A stretch of DNA of 64,000 nucleotides from Monodelphis domestica. Taxonomy: Eukaryota; Chordata; Mammalia; Didelphimorphia; Didelphidae. Below are positions 43,741 to 55,859 of this stretch, one piece after another. The notes below the pieces were generated by a model. The model was given only the letters and a program-made list of their open reading frames with translations, ran no database searches and was not told the origin of the DNA. Position numbers and translations under genes: made by a program. Location of the stretch: contig NC_077231.1 in NCBI RefSeq assembly GCF_027887165.1, forward strand, positions 194,668,334-194,732,333. Direction: 5' to 3'. Position 1 is the first letter of the stretch; each line of letters opens with the position of its first letter.

Positions 43741-45770
43741 TATATATTAAATGATTATTATGTGTTAGGCATTTAACGAAATGTTACAGGCACATTTTTT
43801 GAGGTCCCTGCCCTCATGAATCTCACATTTGAATGAATCTAGATAACCTGCAAATAATTATATAAATGATGCATATTGTATAAATGAATTATAATTTCAG
43901 AGAGAGAAGATGCCTTTGCATGTGAAGAAGGGGGTTACTGAAGGGGTAGTGGTAGGGGAATTGGGAAAGACCTTTTGCAGAAGGTATATAAGTTAAGTCT
44001 TAAAGGACCCAGGAAGAGTCAGAGGTAAGGAGGAAGAGAACCTTTTTAGGCATGGGGAATAGCTAGGGAATAGACATGTAGTTGGGAGATGTAAGTTTGT
44101 GTGCAAGAAACAGCTAGAAAGCCAGTGTTGCTGGACCAGAGTATATAAAATGTAAGAAGACTCAAAAGTTGGGAAGGTATCAGATTGTAAAGAGCCTAAA
44201 ACCCAAACAGAAGATTTTATATTTGATTCTGCTGGTAATAAAGAACAAATGGAGTTTATTGAGAGGAAGTGGTGGTGGTGGTAGTAGGGGAAGTGACATA
44301 TTCAGACTTGTCCTTAAGAAAGATACCTTTGCTGCTGAGTGGAGGATGGATTGCAGGAGACAGAGATAAGAAATAAGGGTGCAAACCATCATGGTGGTTG
44401 TGTGAGTAGAGAGAAGAGGATGTATAAGAAATGTTTTGAAGGTAAAAATAAGACTCATCAACAGACTGAATATATGGCGTGTAAGAGTGAGGAGCCACGG
44501 GTGACACCAAAGCTTTAGACTTCGGTATTAAGAAGATGGTGATGCCCTTGACCTTTTGATAGAAGTTTAAAAGAGAAAAATATTTTTGAGGAAAGAGAAT
44601 ACATTTTGTTTTGCATATACATACATAATATAATATATATATATGAATTTTCTAAATGGGGATGATAGTCAATTACCACAAAGTGAGATAATATAGAGTG
44701 TGAATTTTAGATTTACTCCACCCTGCTTAGTCTAATAAAACAGGAATGCCTACACCCCTAACTTAAGGATTAAGTATTTAGAAGGATGGCCTATGACAGA
44801 CATGTGCTAGCAAATGACAAATCAGAAACAACTGACAGATGCCCTAGGCTGTCCTAAATCAAGCTTAAGCTACCATTGGTGCATGTGAGATACGGGAAGT
44901 GATGTAAAACAGTCTATATATTTCACGTCACTTCCTCTCTCCAGGCTCTTTTTGGGGAGAGGTGGCTCTGGCTCTTGTGGCGAACAGGTGGCTAGTGGCA
45001 GCGTGCTGGGCATCTTGGCATCTTGGCATGACTGCAGCTATTGTCTGGTTTTTGGTGGTGAGTGCTCTTGATACAGTACTGAGAGAAGCTTAGTAGCCTA
45101 GTTCAGGTGAGGTATCTTCACTGAGCTCTCTCGGAGTTTAGGCTGATTTTTTTTCTCCTTAGTTTTCCTAAAAATGCCATCCTCCTAGGAGGCCCCTCAT
45201 CTCAGAGGAGGTCTTTGTGGTTCAGGCTAGGCCAGAGAAATCCTATACCCTTTTCCCTCTCTCTTCTTCTTAATTCCTTCCCTCTATATTAATTAAACCA
45301 CCATAAAATTTCCAAACTGACTTGAGTATTTTATTTGCGATTTTGAATTAAATCCCTGGCAACCAATTAAATTGATATTCAGTCTCAACCCTAAATTTAC
45401 CCTTACAAGAGGAAGGAGAGAAGGGGACCCAGGACTAAACCTTCAGGGGGACACCCACAGTTAGCAGGCATGACTTGAATATAGAATGAGCAAAGGAGAC
45501 TGGGGAGGGAAAGATATCTAACAGAGAACCAGGAGAAAGCAGGATCATGAAAGTCTTATAAGAGGGCACACAGAAAGAAAAGGTTACATACAGTGCCAAT
45601 TGTGCTTGAGCAATCAAGAAGGGGTAGATTAAGAAAAGATCATTAGGTTTGGCAATTAAAAGATCATTGTTTATTTTGGAGGGGGCAATTTCAGTTGAAT
45701 GTTGGGATTAAAAGCAGATTATAGAGTTTAGAAGAGATAAAGAAGAGAGGAATCAGAGGTACCTAGGAAA
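43740..45770 (+). repeat. Ancient dispersed repeat, long copy, split by an LTR
   Basis: Left part 43,740-44,694: 'ttatgtgttaggcatttaac', 'tgaggtccctgccctcatga', 'accttttgcagaaggtatat', 'aacagctagaaagccagtgt', 'ttttatatttgattctgctg', 'ggagtttattgagaggaagt', 'gctgctgagtggaggatgga', 'gaagatggtgatgcccttga'. Right part 45,412-45,770: 'gggacccaggactaaacctt', 'gggggacacccacagttagc', 'aaccaggagaaagcaggatc', 'aaaagatcattaggtttggc', 'gaagagataaagaagagagg'. Together they read as one element interrupted by the LTR at 44,699-45,407. I do not assert a family name. Confidence 0.65.
44699..45407 (+). mobile_element. Solo LTR, 709 bp, 4-bp TSD AGAG
   Basis: Starts TGTGAATTTTAGATT, ends CCCTTACA, flanked by AGAG (44,695-44,698 and 45,408-45,411). 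It shares order and sequence blocks with 49,461-50,157: 'ctgtcctaaatcaagct'/'ctgtcctaagtcaagct', 'cattggtgca'/'cattggtaca', 'caccataaaatttcc'/'caccataaaatttgg', 'ttcagtctcaa'. A TATA-like 'gtctatatattt' lies near 44,912. No internal retroviral genes are present, as after LTR-LTR recombination. Strand is assigned from the TATA-like box and U5-like end. Confidence 0.85.
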
Positions 45771-45894
45771 TAGGGCTTTCTCAGAGACTTCAGTTGCAAA
45801 GGAGAGGAGAGATCTAGAATTTAATGCTAGTGTCTTTCCTCTTTATTTCCAATTTATCACACACACATATCTATCGTGTTTGTACATGGAGGTT

Positions 45895-46022
45895 CTCTTG
45901 CTGTTGACCCCATAAGACTGGGAGCTTCTTGAGAGATGGGACTGTCTTTTGCCTTTATTAGCATCCCCAGCACTTAGCAAAGTGCCTAGCAATTAATACA
46001 AGCTTATTGACTGACTGATAAT
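45895..46022 (+). repeat. L2 LINE 3' end
   Basis: 'gggagcttcttgagagatgg', 'gcatccccagcacttagcaa' and 'agtgcctagcaattaataca', ending 'ttgactgactgata'. Confidence 0.8.
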
Positions 46023-46024
46023 AG

Positions 46025-46450
46025 TAGGGATAGGAAAATCAAAGGAGAGTTTGATTTTTTATCCCTTCTTCCTGGACTTATAGGATTTTGAACAGCAGTG
46101 ACCCGTGTCTCTTAGGGGATGGCTGGGTGCCAGTACCCTGTTAATTCAAGTTTGAGATTGGTTGGAAATGAAGCACTCATAGATCATTGAATAGTTAACA
46201 AAGGAAGGTTTACTTAGCCTTGACATAGCAAGGGTTTACAATGATGTTTCAGTAGCATGGACCTTCTACAGACCCAGCTCCCTCACCTCTATATGGAAAT
46301 GCATATGACTGTCAACACCTCAATCATAATAGGCAAGCAAGCAATCTTGCTGTCATTCCCAGGTCTTCATTCTTACTCACACTCTGGATCCAATCATCTC
46401 CCAGATTTGTAGTCCTCCCTACCTCCCGTTATATTCAGTATTAAAGATAA
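46025..46450. other. No gene recognised
   Basis: No coding or repeat signal I can name, apart from a possible diverged retroelement stretch near 46,090-46,270. Confidence 0.4.
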
Positions 46451-46454
46451 ACAT

Positions 46455-46925
46455 TTTTGTTTGGCATTTAAAAACTCTTTATGACTTGCTCCTTCCTACC
46501 TTTCCAGTCTTCTTACACATTGTTCCCTAATAGGCATTCTGCATTCCTGTAACAATTAGCTTGTGTATACTTTATCATATACAAGATTCCATTTCCTTCT
46601 CTCTGTATTTGCATAAATTGTCCCCAGAACCCAGAATACTTTGCCTGCTCACTTCTTTCTTCACTTCCTTCAGAATCAACTGAAATCCTACCTACTCTTG
46701 GATACTTTCCCCATATCTTCCTAGCTGTGAATGCCTTTCCATTTACTCTGCATTTATGTTTACCTGCCTAATTATTTACATCCACTGTTATTTTATATTA
46801 CATAGAATGTAAGTTCCTTGAGGTCAGAAAGTATTTTTTTGCTTTTCTTTGTAACGGTAGAACTTAACACAGTGCTTGGCACATAAAAAATGCTTAATAA
46901 TACTTGTTGACTTTACTTGAAAATG
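46455..46925 (+). repeat. L2 LINE, long 3' portion
   Basis: A well-ordered L2 3' half: 'ttggcatttaaaaactcttt', 'cttcctacctttccagtctt', 'ccccagaacccagaatactt', 'cttcagaatcaactgaaatc', 'aatgtaagttccttgaggtc', 'cacagtgcttggcacataaa', 'aatgcttaataatacttgtt'. Confidence 0.85.
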
Positions 46926-46929
46926 AATG

Positions 46930-47585
46930 GGACACATTTTAGATTATTAGAAGTCTGGGATACTTTCTTCTTTTGACTCCATTAGCATTTTTCAGTGTTC
47001 ATCAGAGTTATATTTCAAATATCCAAATGCCTGATTCCTCTCTTCAGTGCAATTAGCCTATATGTGATAGCTAGTCCACATTTAAAAAATGAGATACACT
47101 GATCTCTTTGGATTTGCTATATTGGAGTTATTCCTTCATCAGAGTGTTTTGGCTTCTGGTTGCAAACCTCTTTTTCCTTCTTGAAGTGGTCCATACCTGG
47201 GAAGATGTGTACCCAGCAAAAGGAACATAAGCTTCTTGGAAATGAAGACCATCTAGTTTTTGCCTATTTGTCCCTAGTACCTAACTCAGTGCCTGGAATG
47301 TGCTCAATTGGATCTCCTAGATTTGGATCTTCTGTCTAAGGTGGAAGATCTCAATCTTTGATGCCTACCTATCTCTTTAAGCTCTCATTCATGTCCTTCC
47401 ATAAGTTCAACAGAAAGGGTCCATCCATTGTTCAAGAAGACTTCTTCATTTTCTCTCTACATTTCCCAGTAATAGAGGAGGCTTCTACCAGTTGTGTCTC
47501 TCCCCTCCCCAGATAAGTAGTATCTCTTCTTTTCTGGAATGCATTTCCTTGATGATATCTTTCACTCTTGGTAATCTCTGAAATT
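46930..47585. other. No gene recognised
   Basis: Mostly unassigned. 47,230-47,310 has an L2-terminus-like piece ('tttgtccctagtacctaact', 'agtgcctggaatgtgctcaa'). The antisense frame at 47,432-47,626 shows no known domain. Confidence 0.4.
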
Positions 47586-47589
47586 TCTT

Positions 47590-48010
47590 CCTGGTTATGT
47601 AGCAGTCCACACCTAGCTATGGGCAAAGGAAACAGAATGTACAGAGTGGCTTAGAAGAGAGCATGCTCAGTCTTGTGCATGGCTAGGAAAGCCTCTGACC
47701 CTTGACCCCAGCTTCCCCCAGGTGAGGCGGGAAATCAGGTTTCTTTGTGTTCACCTGGCTAAGATAAACCACACCTATACCTTGTCATTAACCAATGATA
47801 ATCATCCCTATGTATTGTGTATATTTGCATAGCAAAGACATTAAAAGCAGAGCCATAGCAATCTCCACCCTCTCTTGAATCTTAGCTCTCACCATGTCTG
47901 TCTTTGCTGGAGCTTGGCCTCTGGCTAAGCTCCATCTTTAATTCCTTTCCTCCTCCATCTCTCTCACCTGGGACCTGGCCTTCGGCCAGGCACTTTCTTT
48001 TCTCTATCAT
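47590..48010 (+). mobile_element. Possible LTR fragment (weak)
   Basis: Promoter-like layout: 'aaccaatgataatcatccct' (CCAAT-like), 'gtatatttgcatagcaaag' (octamer-like), 'acattaaaagcagagcca' (TATA-like), then C/T-rich sequence. This resembles U3-R organisation, but ends and target duplication are not visible. Frames at 48,022-48,445 beyond it are not recognisable genes. Confidence 0.35.
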
Positions 48011-48743
48011 GTCACTGACCTGTGTGGTATAAATTTGGGATCACTGGATGGATGATGCCTTGTGTCATCCAGATAGATTGGGGTTTGCTGTGGCTCCATT
48101 ATAATCAATATGGCCTTGTTTCTGACTCATTTCTGCCAACTCATATCTCTAACTTGGCTCCACCATGTCCCTCGCAGAATCCTAAAATTTCTATCCCTTT
48201 TCTATCTTTCTACCTTGTGGCTTCTCGCCCTAGAGGCCACAGGTTACAAGCTGCTAATAGGCCATACCCATCATAGAATTCTATGTTGCACTGTGCAACA
48301 TTTGTTCTCATTTTTTGGAAGTGGTGCTATTTCATATTTTTTACCATACAACTATACTGATAGACTATTAGTAATAAAAAAAGTCTTTGGTTTTAGTAGA
48401 AACCTGGAGTCATTAAGGAAGCTTTGCAATTCAGTAAACACTTAATAAATATGTCTTGCACTGAATTGAACTGGATGTCTTGGAGCCTTGCAGGGCTGTT
48501 TTCTGTTGCCTCAGCATGTTCTCCATTCTCACACAGTCTTTATCTGCCAGATCAATTGTACTAGTAGCTGGGGGGCTGTTCCTTTCACTCACACAATCAC
48601 AGATTATCAATAGGAAAACATCAAGTGCAGGCACCCCTAAGAACTTAAAATAGTCTAGCTGAGATCTATATTCTCCATGGGCACTGTACCACTGGTCATA
48701 GCCTTATGCAACAGCTTTTGCAGACAACAAAGAGTTAGGGACT

Positions 48744-48980
<237 letters not shown>

Positions 48981-49187
48981 GACTTATTTTTTTAAAACCC
49001 CTACCTTCCATCTTGGAATCAATACTGTGTATTGGTTCCAAGGCAGAAGAGTGGTAATGCTAGAAAATGGGGGTTAAATGACTTGGCCAGGGTCACATAG
49101 CTAGGATGTGTCTGAGGCCAGATTTGAACCCAGGACTTCCCATCTCTAGACCTGGCTCTCAATCCACTGAGCCACCCAACTGCCCCC
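48981..49187 (-). mobile_element. tRNA-derived SINE, SINE1/WSINE1 type
   Basis: 'ttaaaacccctaccttccat', 'cttggaatcaatactgtgta', 'gggtcacatagctaggatgt', 'gatttgaacccaggacttcc' (B box) and 'ctcaatccactgagccaccc' (head). Tail extended into the adjoining CTTT array. Confidence 0.95.
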
Positions 49188-49460
49188 AGGAACCTTCTTT
49201 CTCATGCTAGGAGAGAGTTATAAATCTCACATAAGTGTCATTGACACAGTATATTCCAACAGTGATGATCCAATATAATGGATCCATTCAAGTACAAAGC
49301 CTTGTTGTAGGATTACATTTTCAAACTATGTTCAACACATCATAAGCAGGTCTCCAGAAGCACCCCAATAATTACTTATATTTCTATGCTATTCTTGGAT
49401 CACATCTGTATCACGTTTTAGCCAGCATTCAAAGGAATCTTCCTTTGGGAGATGCAGTGG

Positions 49461-50157
49461 TGTGAATTTTAAAACTATTCCACCCTAATCAGACCATTCA
49501 TTAGAAGATCTGATTTAGCTATTTCCTGATCAATAACAATGGAGATACTTGGAATAACAGAATCAGGTCTGGGAAACTCCACATTCTCCACCCTACTCAG
49601 TTTAACAAGATTTTGAAAGGTCTGCATCAAACTCAAGATTTAATTATCTGAGAAGATGGCCTTCAACAAGACATGTGAAAAAAAAAAGACAGACCTCTGG
49701 GCTGTCCTAAGTCAAGCTAAGTCCTCATTGGTACAGATGAGATTCAGTAAAGTTATGTAAAAACGTCCATATGAGGCACGTCAGTTTCTGCCTCTCTCTC
49801 TTTCCCTGGAGAGACAACTCTGGCTGGCAGTGTGCTAAGTGTTCTAACATCTTGGAGTGTTGGGTGGTGAGTTTTTCCCTGGAACTGATTTCAGGTTCGG
49901 GCATCTTAGCTAAGCCTCTTTGGAGGTCAGGCTGATTCTTTCCTCCTTCACACTCAAAACCTTACTTTCTAGATCTCCTATCTTCCTGCCTGGTACTAGC
50001 TCTTTCCTTCCTCCTTCTTAAAATCTTCTCTACTATATCAATTAAATCACCATAAAATTTGGCAGTTGACTTGGTATTTTATTATTTGGGATTCCCCTTG
50101 GTGACCACTTAAATTTAGATTCTTTTTTCAGTCTCAATCATAATTTCATCCTTTACA
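49461..50157 (+). mobile_element. Solo LTR, 697 bp, 4-bp TSD GTGG
   Basis: Starts TGTGAATTTTAAAAC, ends CATCCTTTACA, flanked by GTGG (49,457-49,460 and 50,158-50,161). Clearly the same family as 44,699-45,407. 'ggtattttattatttgggat' and 'tggtgaccacttaaatttag' match the pattern of the LTR at 53.2-54.2 kb as well. No internal genes. Confidence 0.85.
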
Positions 50158-50164
50158 GTGGGTA

Positions 50165-51220
50165 GATCTAGTCCCTGAAAAAGCATGCAGTTTTTTTTTC
50201 CATTGGGTTTCCTACAGTAAGTCTGTTAAGTCTGTTGTCATAGGTGGGGTTCTAACACTAGCACCTTCTTAGATCATATTTGGTTTGGGGTTAGAATGAA
50301 GTGTTTATGAGTCATTGAACATTTAGTGAAGGTTTAAAGGATAAACAGTGACACTTATCTTTGACTTTGATATGATCTCCATGGCCTCTTCAGAGAAACA
50401 CATCTAATCAGTGCCATGTTGGTGAACCTATAGCATGTATGCTGGAGCATGCTGCAAGGGGATGCTCCCTTTCTCCTCTCCATGCACACCTCAGGACATT
50501 TCTCACATCACCAGTCCCACTGCCTGGCAACTCAATGGGAAAATGTGAGATTCCTCCCTCCCCTGTCTGGGGCAAGACTGGAGTGGGGTGGGAGCTCACA
50601 TGCATTGTGAGGGGTGTAGTTTGAGTATTCAGTCTCTAAAACTTCACCATCTATAGGATATAGTGACTTATTGGTCTTAGTCTACTAAAACTGAAAGACA
50701 CCAATTGACTACTTGTGGCTAGTATTTTTGGTACACAGAGACCAGAAAGCTGCTGCATCAGGGAAGTTGGAGTCAATCAGGTTGCATGTGTATGGGTGTA
50801 TGGGAAGAAGTTGAGTCAGAGAAGCTGAGGGTGTCTATTAAAGAAGCATTGTCAGGAAGATGCTGGTTCAATCGCACCTGCATTCTCTCCTTAATCATCA
50901 TTGATACACCTGGAATTACTGGTCTTGCTAATGTCACTGGATCATAAACAGATGAGATAACATCCGCTTTCTTTTAGTGACACTTACTACCAGTGTATTC
51001 CCCATGTTATGCTCAGTTATTTTCTTCTTCTTCTTCTTCTTTTTTTTTTTTGCTTCAGAAAAGCTCTAAATTTTCTTGATAGCTCCTGGTCATTGTCTTT
51101 GTTTGAAGATTATCTAAGTCATTCCCATTAGTTGTTAATTCTTTGGGAGTACTAGACAGTATCACTGTTTTAGACAGTGTATTTAATATTGTGTCTGTTT
51201 TCCCCATTCCTATATTCCTT
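50165..51220. other. No gene recognised
   Basis: Frames on both strands at 50,408-50,624 are mirror images over moderately GC-rich DNA and have no recognisable domain. A (TTC)n/T-run lies at about 51,024-51,051. Confidence 0.45.
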
Positions 51221-51225
51221 GGCTT

Positions 51226-51485
51226 GGGGTATCTTGATGGTGCAGTCGATAGAATGATGAGCCAAGCATCAGGAAGACTCATTTTCTTGAATTCGAATCT
51301 GGCCTCAGATGTTTAGCTAGTGTGACCTTGGGCAAGATGTTTAACCTTGTTTGCCTTTGTTTCATCATTTGTCAAATGAGCTGTAGAAGAAAATGGCAAA
51401 TCACTCTAATATCTTTGCCAAGAAAACCCTAAATAGGTTCCCCAAAGCATCAGATACAAATGAAAAATGATTGAACACACACACC
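51226..51485 (+). mobile_element. MAR1-type CORE-SINE
   Basis: 'ttgatggtgcagtcgataga', 'cttgaattcgaatctggcct', 'gtttgcctttgtttcatcat', 'aaaatggcaaatcactctaa', 'tatctttgccaagaaaaccc' and a worn RTE-type tail 'atgaaaaatgattgaacac'. Confidence 0.85.
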
Positions 51486-51489
51486 CCTT

Positions 51490-51780
51490 CATATTTTGCA
51501 ATATCCTAAGATGTTATCAGAATTCTATAAAACCCATATAATATTATAGTATAATGAAGCAGTACTTCTAGTAGTCTTTGGTGTGGGGGTCAGTTCTGAT
51601 AAAAGAAACACTAGTCTTCCAAAATATGAAAAAAACATGGTAGCTATTTAACCTGATACTCAGTCATAATGTGCTATAAAGACGTCTAAATGCTGTTAAA
51701 ACACTTCATTGCATTTTACAGAATTTAGTATAACCATTATTTTATGCTTTCGGGCTGACTTATAAAATTTGTTCTGGACT
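51490..51780. other. No gene recognised
   Basis: AT-rich, no feature. Confidence 0.45.
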
Positions 51781-52115
51781 CCTGTTTCTTGGCTGGGCAT
51801 TTTCATTGTCTTTCTCTAATGATCAGAATTATTTATTTTCTTACCTATGCCTCCCACTTTCCCTGGCTTCCTTCAAATCTCATATAAAATATCACCTTCT
51901 TTAAAAGCCTTTCCCTGTTTTCCATGATGGTCATTTTTCCCATTGAAGTTATTTCTAATTATAACTATATCTTATTTGTACATAGTTACTTCCATGTTAT
52001 CTTCTCTATTAGATTATGGGCCTCTTGAGGGCAAGGGCTTTTTGTATCCCCTGTATTTGGCACAGCCTGGCACACAATGCCTAATAATATACTAAATGCT
52101 TCTTGACTTGCTTAC
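51780..52115 (+). repeat. L2 LINE 3' portion
   Basis: 'ctttccctggcttccttcaa', 'aaaagcctttccctgttttc', 'ttatgggcctcttgagggca', 'cctgtatttggcacagcctg' and 'actaaatgcttcttgacttg'. Confidence 0.8.
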
Positions 52116-52149
52116 AAGAGATATTGTAGGAGTAGAATTGATGAGAGCA

Positions 52150-52345
52150 CATTTTACAGTCATTAATTTTTGGAACCAGAGGACCTAGCTTTTAACTCTT
52201 GGCTCTGTCACTTAATGACCATGTGTAAATAAGTCATTTCTTTCAGGATCTAATTTTCCTTATCTATAAAATGAGGGAGGTAGAGCCGATGACCCTAACA
52301 ATCCTTCTGTCTCTAACTCTAGAATTTTGTGATTCTCAATTTTGG
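52150..52345 (+). repeat. MIR/Ther-type ancient SINE
   Basis: 'ggaaccagaggacctagctt', 'ttggctctgtcacttaatga', 'ttttccttatctataaaatg', 'aggtagagccgatgacccta' and 'ctctaactctagaattttgt'. Confidence 0.8.
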
Positions 52346-52349
52346 TACA

Positions 52350-53000
52350 GGATTTGAATGAACTGAAATTCATTTAAATGAAAATAATTTTGAAGTTATC
52401 ATAGTTTTAAAAACTTAGCTAAAGGTAATATTTTATTCTGAGGATAAATAAATCATATATGCAATAATAAACCTGACTGGAATTTGGATCTGTCTTAAAA
52501 TAGATAAATCTTCTGACTTATTGAAGATCAATTTCTTAGCTAGTTGAGAGTTGAGATAAAAATGTGAAAGAAAGAAGACTTTTCCAGCCAGTTCTTTTAT
52601 TTCCTTTGTAAATATATATATTGTCCAAAGAATCCTAACATGGTAGAAGGGGAGATATGTTTATTTTGCAATTCAATGTCAGAATGGAGATTCTCTCAGA
52701 AAATATGCTTGAGGAAATAGAATTTAATTTTTACTTGTTTGCTTGTTGAATTAATTAATATATTCATTTAGGTTTACTTAAGCTTAAATTTCCTCAAATT
52801 ACCAACAAACCTCTTTTTCATTTAAGGCAAAACATTGTCTTTTTGTCTATATTTGTCTATATGAACTGCTTATGGCAGAAATGTATTAAATGATTTCCCC
52901 AGCCTAATTGTGTTACTTGTCAAGTATGAACACAAATGTTATTGTTTTTACCTTCAGATTATCAATCAAACACATCTCCTTTGTTTCATATAAACAACAT
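52350..53000. other. No gene recognised
   Basis: AT-rich, no feature. The frames at 52,908-53,162 overlap L2 sequence. Confidence 0.45.
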
Positions 53001-53238
53001 TCTTGGAGAGGCTCCTTAGCACCTTTCCCCTGGACAACCATAATAGTCTGTAGACTCCTTGTCTTGTCTCTCATCATTACAATCCATTCTCCACTAGATG
53101 CCAAATATAGAGCCAAACATGTGTCCTCTCTTCCCTCCCGTCCACTCAAAAAATTTCAGTGATACTCTTTTCTCTGGGATCAAATATAAAATAATGTGTA
53201 TGAATTTCATATTTTTAAACCCTTCTCAACTTGGATCC

Positions 53239-54164
53239 TGTGAAGATTTAGCTATCTCCTCATTGTAACAATGAAGATACTCAGCTCTTCCTTTATTGTG
53301 AAGATTAAATTGTAATCCCCTGATTGTAACAATGAGGTTACTTAGCTCTTCCTTTAAAGGGAAGATTGAATCGTAATCCACAATCTATTTTTAGATTTTA
53401 ATCCCCAGAAGTTGGTAACTCAATATTTGAAGTAGATCTACCCATTTTGATCTACAAAAATGTGTTAACTAACTACAAAAGGTGAACTAACCAAAAATAA
53501 TGTTAACTAACAACAAAAGGTATAACTAATCACAAAAAGGTGTGAACACCCATTTCATGCATTGAGTGGGAGGTCTATGACCTACATGTGAATTAGTGGG
53601 CAGTCCTGGAGAGGAACATCTGCTGTGATTGGTAGACATAAAATTTAGGGGAGGTGACACAAGAGAAAAAGTTCGTTAAAAAGAGGAAACAAAGACTGAA
53701 GAGAACAGTCAGTCACCCGGGCTTGGATTGAAGGATCAGTCACTTGGAGCTGGAGAGAATACAGACACTTCAGAGACTAGAAGATGGACACTCGGACTTG
53801 ACTGTGGAACTGGACCCCTGGAAGAGCTCATGCCGGAGACCTCAGATTGCTTTCCTTTTAGACAGTCACTGTTGGTGAGTGAAAGGCTGACTTAGTGACC
53901 CCGCCTTTCTGGAGGTGTGAGACTCTTTTCCCTGATTAGGGCCTTAGAATTTCTACCTGGCTCTGAGGAAGCCAGAGCTTGCTATTCTCCCTCTCTACCC
54001 TTTCCTCACTTTTTAAATATATTTTCTTTATTGTAAATAAACTACTATAAATTTACATTTTACTTTAATAATTCATTTTGGGATTTAGAAATTAATTTCC
54101 TGGCGACCACCAATTTCAACCACCAAATTTAATATATCCAGTCCAACCACATAAAAATTTAACA
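53239..54164 (+). mobile_element. Solo LTR, ~926 bp, inserted in L2
   Basis: Starts TGTGAAGATTTAGC, ends AAATTTAACA. Flanking tetramers are ATCC and ACCC (one mismatch). It contains near-tandem blocks 'gtaacaatgaagatactcag' and 'gtaacaatgaggttacttag', and repeated 'aactaacaacaaaagg' units (53,465-53,540). It has a TATA-like 'gttcgttaaaaagagg' (about 53,671), a polyadenylation signal 'gtaaataaactac' (about 54,034), and a U5-like end 'cctggcgaccaccaattt' comparable with the LTRs at 2.9, 44.7 and 49.5 kb. No internal genes. Confidence 0.8.
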
Positions 54165-54429
54165 ACCCTTCCTAATTTTCCAGTCTTATGTTTTACTCTT
54201 TCATGTGCTCTACCATCTGACTACCCTGGAAATTGATATTCATCATATAGAATACTCTGGCTTCTGTACTACTGTCTATCTTCTATGCATGGGATTTTCT
54301 CCCATATTTCCTCTGATTGCTAGTTTCACTGGCTTTTTTCAAAACATAACTAGCATCCTATCTTTTTCATGAGACTTTTCTTATTCCCACCAGCCCTTTT
54401 ATTTTTCTAAGATCATTAACCTTCTATTT

Positions 54430-54720
54430 ATATCAGGTGTAAATATATATATATATATATATATATGTACATATATATACATACATATGTGTAAAATACA
54501 CATAAATATATAAACTCTCTATTGGTATGTATATATTTATATACATCATTTTATATAATATATGGGATATAAATAGATCCAATAATGCCCACTTAAGAAA
54601 AACTGAAGTCAGATAGTGAAAAAAAGCATTTTTCATCTCACTCATATATTATATATATTAATTGTGACAATTATATATATGATTAATTATAGACAAATAG
54701 AGAGTTGTATACATATATAT
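54430..54720. repeat. AT-rich low complexity with (AT)n
   Basis: 'aaatatatatatatatatat', 'acatacatatgtg' and similar; short frames here are artefacts. Confidence 0.8.
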
Positions 54721-54849
54721 GTTGTCTCCCCTATTAGAATATGAACTCTTTTAAAGCCAAGACCATGACTTGTATCCCCAGTACTTTTTCCAGTGCTTGG
54801 CATATAGTAAGCAGTTAATAAATACTCATTGCCTGAGTGACTGACTTAC

Positions 54850-55480
54850 ACTTTTCTAACCCCATAATTGGCTCATACTGGTCCCCTCACCAGGACTGTC
54901 ATTGTCAAATCTTACCTATCCTTTAAATCCCAATTTAAATGCCATCTCCTTCTTGAAGTCTTCTCTGGTCCTTCTAGACAAATGAGATCTCTCCTTTCTT
55001 AAAGTTGTCATAATTTATTATTTTTTCCCTCTTGAAATTACCTAATATATGCATACTTGATTTTTGGATAAATGAATGATGGAGAGAATGAATAAACAAA
55101 TGGTTGACTTTTTTGGTGAAGTATATTATTATGAAGGTGCTTCTAAACACTTTTATAGACAAATAAGCTCAACCAGGAAATCTCAAAACTATAGTTCATG
55201 AACCTTGTAGCCCACTTAGGAATACTGTGTATGTAATCCTTATGCCTTTTAGTTCATATGAATATTTTCAGATTAATCAATTAATCAATCATTGAGCATT
55301 TATACAATAACTTTTATGTGCCAAGAACTGTGTGTTATGTTAGGGATACAAAGGCAGAACTAAAACATTGCCCTCAATGAATTTATGTTTGAATGGATTA
55401 ACAAGGCTTTGTGAATAGAAACAAAGATTTAAAGAGAACAATCTACAAATGAGTCATACTTTTATGTTATAGTGGAGAAG
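54850..55480. other. No gene recognised
   Basis: 55,270-55,400 holds an opening segment of the ancient dispersed repeat ('catttatacaataactttta', 'agggatacaaaggcagaact', 'cattgccctcaatgaattta'). Confidence 0.45.
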
Positions 55481-55484
55481 GATC

Positions 55485-55635
55485 ATATAAACTATCTAAT
55501 GCAAACCCCTTAATTTACAACTAGGGAAACAAGGAGATTAAATATATCTCTTGCCCAAGGCCAAATAGTTGGTGTATAGGAGTCTTGATTTCAATTTAGG
55601 TCCTTTGACCTGCTTTCCAACATTCAACACTGTAG
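55485..55635 (-). repeat. MIR-like ancient SINE
   Basis: 'aaactatctaatgcaaaccc', 'ttacaactagggaaacaagg' and 'ggtcctttgacctgctttcc' in reverse-complement MIR order. Confidence 0.6.
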
Positions 55636-55859
55636 TTAGAGACTGAAACTACCATTTAAGGCAGAAAATTAAGAATCAATGAACAAAAATGTATTACTTG
55701 CCTTCTATGTACCAGGTATTGTGCTAGGGCTGGGGGAAAAATTCAATGAATGAAATGATCCCTATTTGCAAAGGGATGACTTTCCATTTTGATGAAAGAG
55801 AGCAAGTAGATCTGTCCAAAACTGTAGCAACTAGGGTTATGATGATAACAACAACAATA

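Larger units (their letters stand above)
53000..54850 (+). repeat. L2 LINE, split by an LTR and an AT-rich tract
   Basis: Left of the LTR: 'tcattacaatccattctcca', 'ctagatgccaaatatagagc', 'actctgggatca'-type sequence, 'aacccttctcaacttggat'. Right of it: 'ccttcctaattttccagtct', 'ccctggaaattgatattcat', later 'ttagaatatgaactctttta', 'gtacttttccagtgcttggc', 'agtaagcagttaataaatac'. The two sides join as normal L2 order. An AT-rich stretch at 54,430-54,720 is a second interruption. Confidence 0.75.

Noticed and set aside
48022-48445. Overlapping 84- and 111-codon frames
   Set aside because: No recognisable domain, splice signals or codon pattern; lies beside possible LTR debris.
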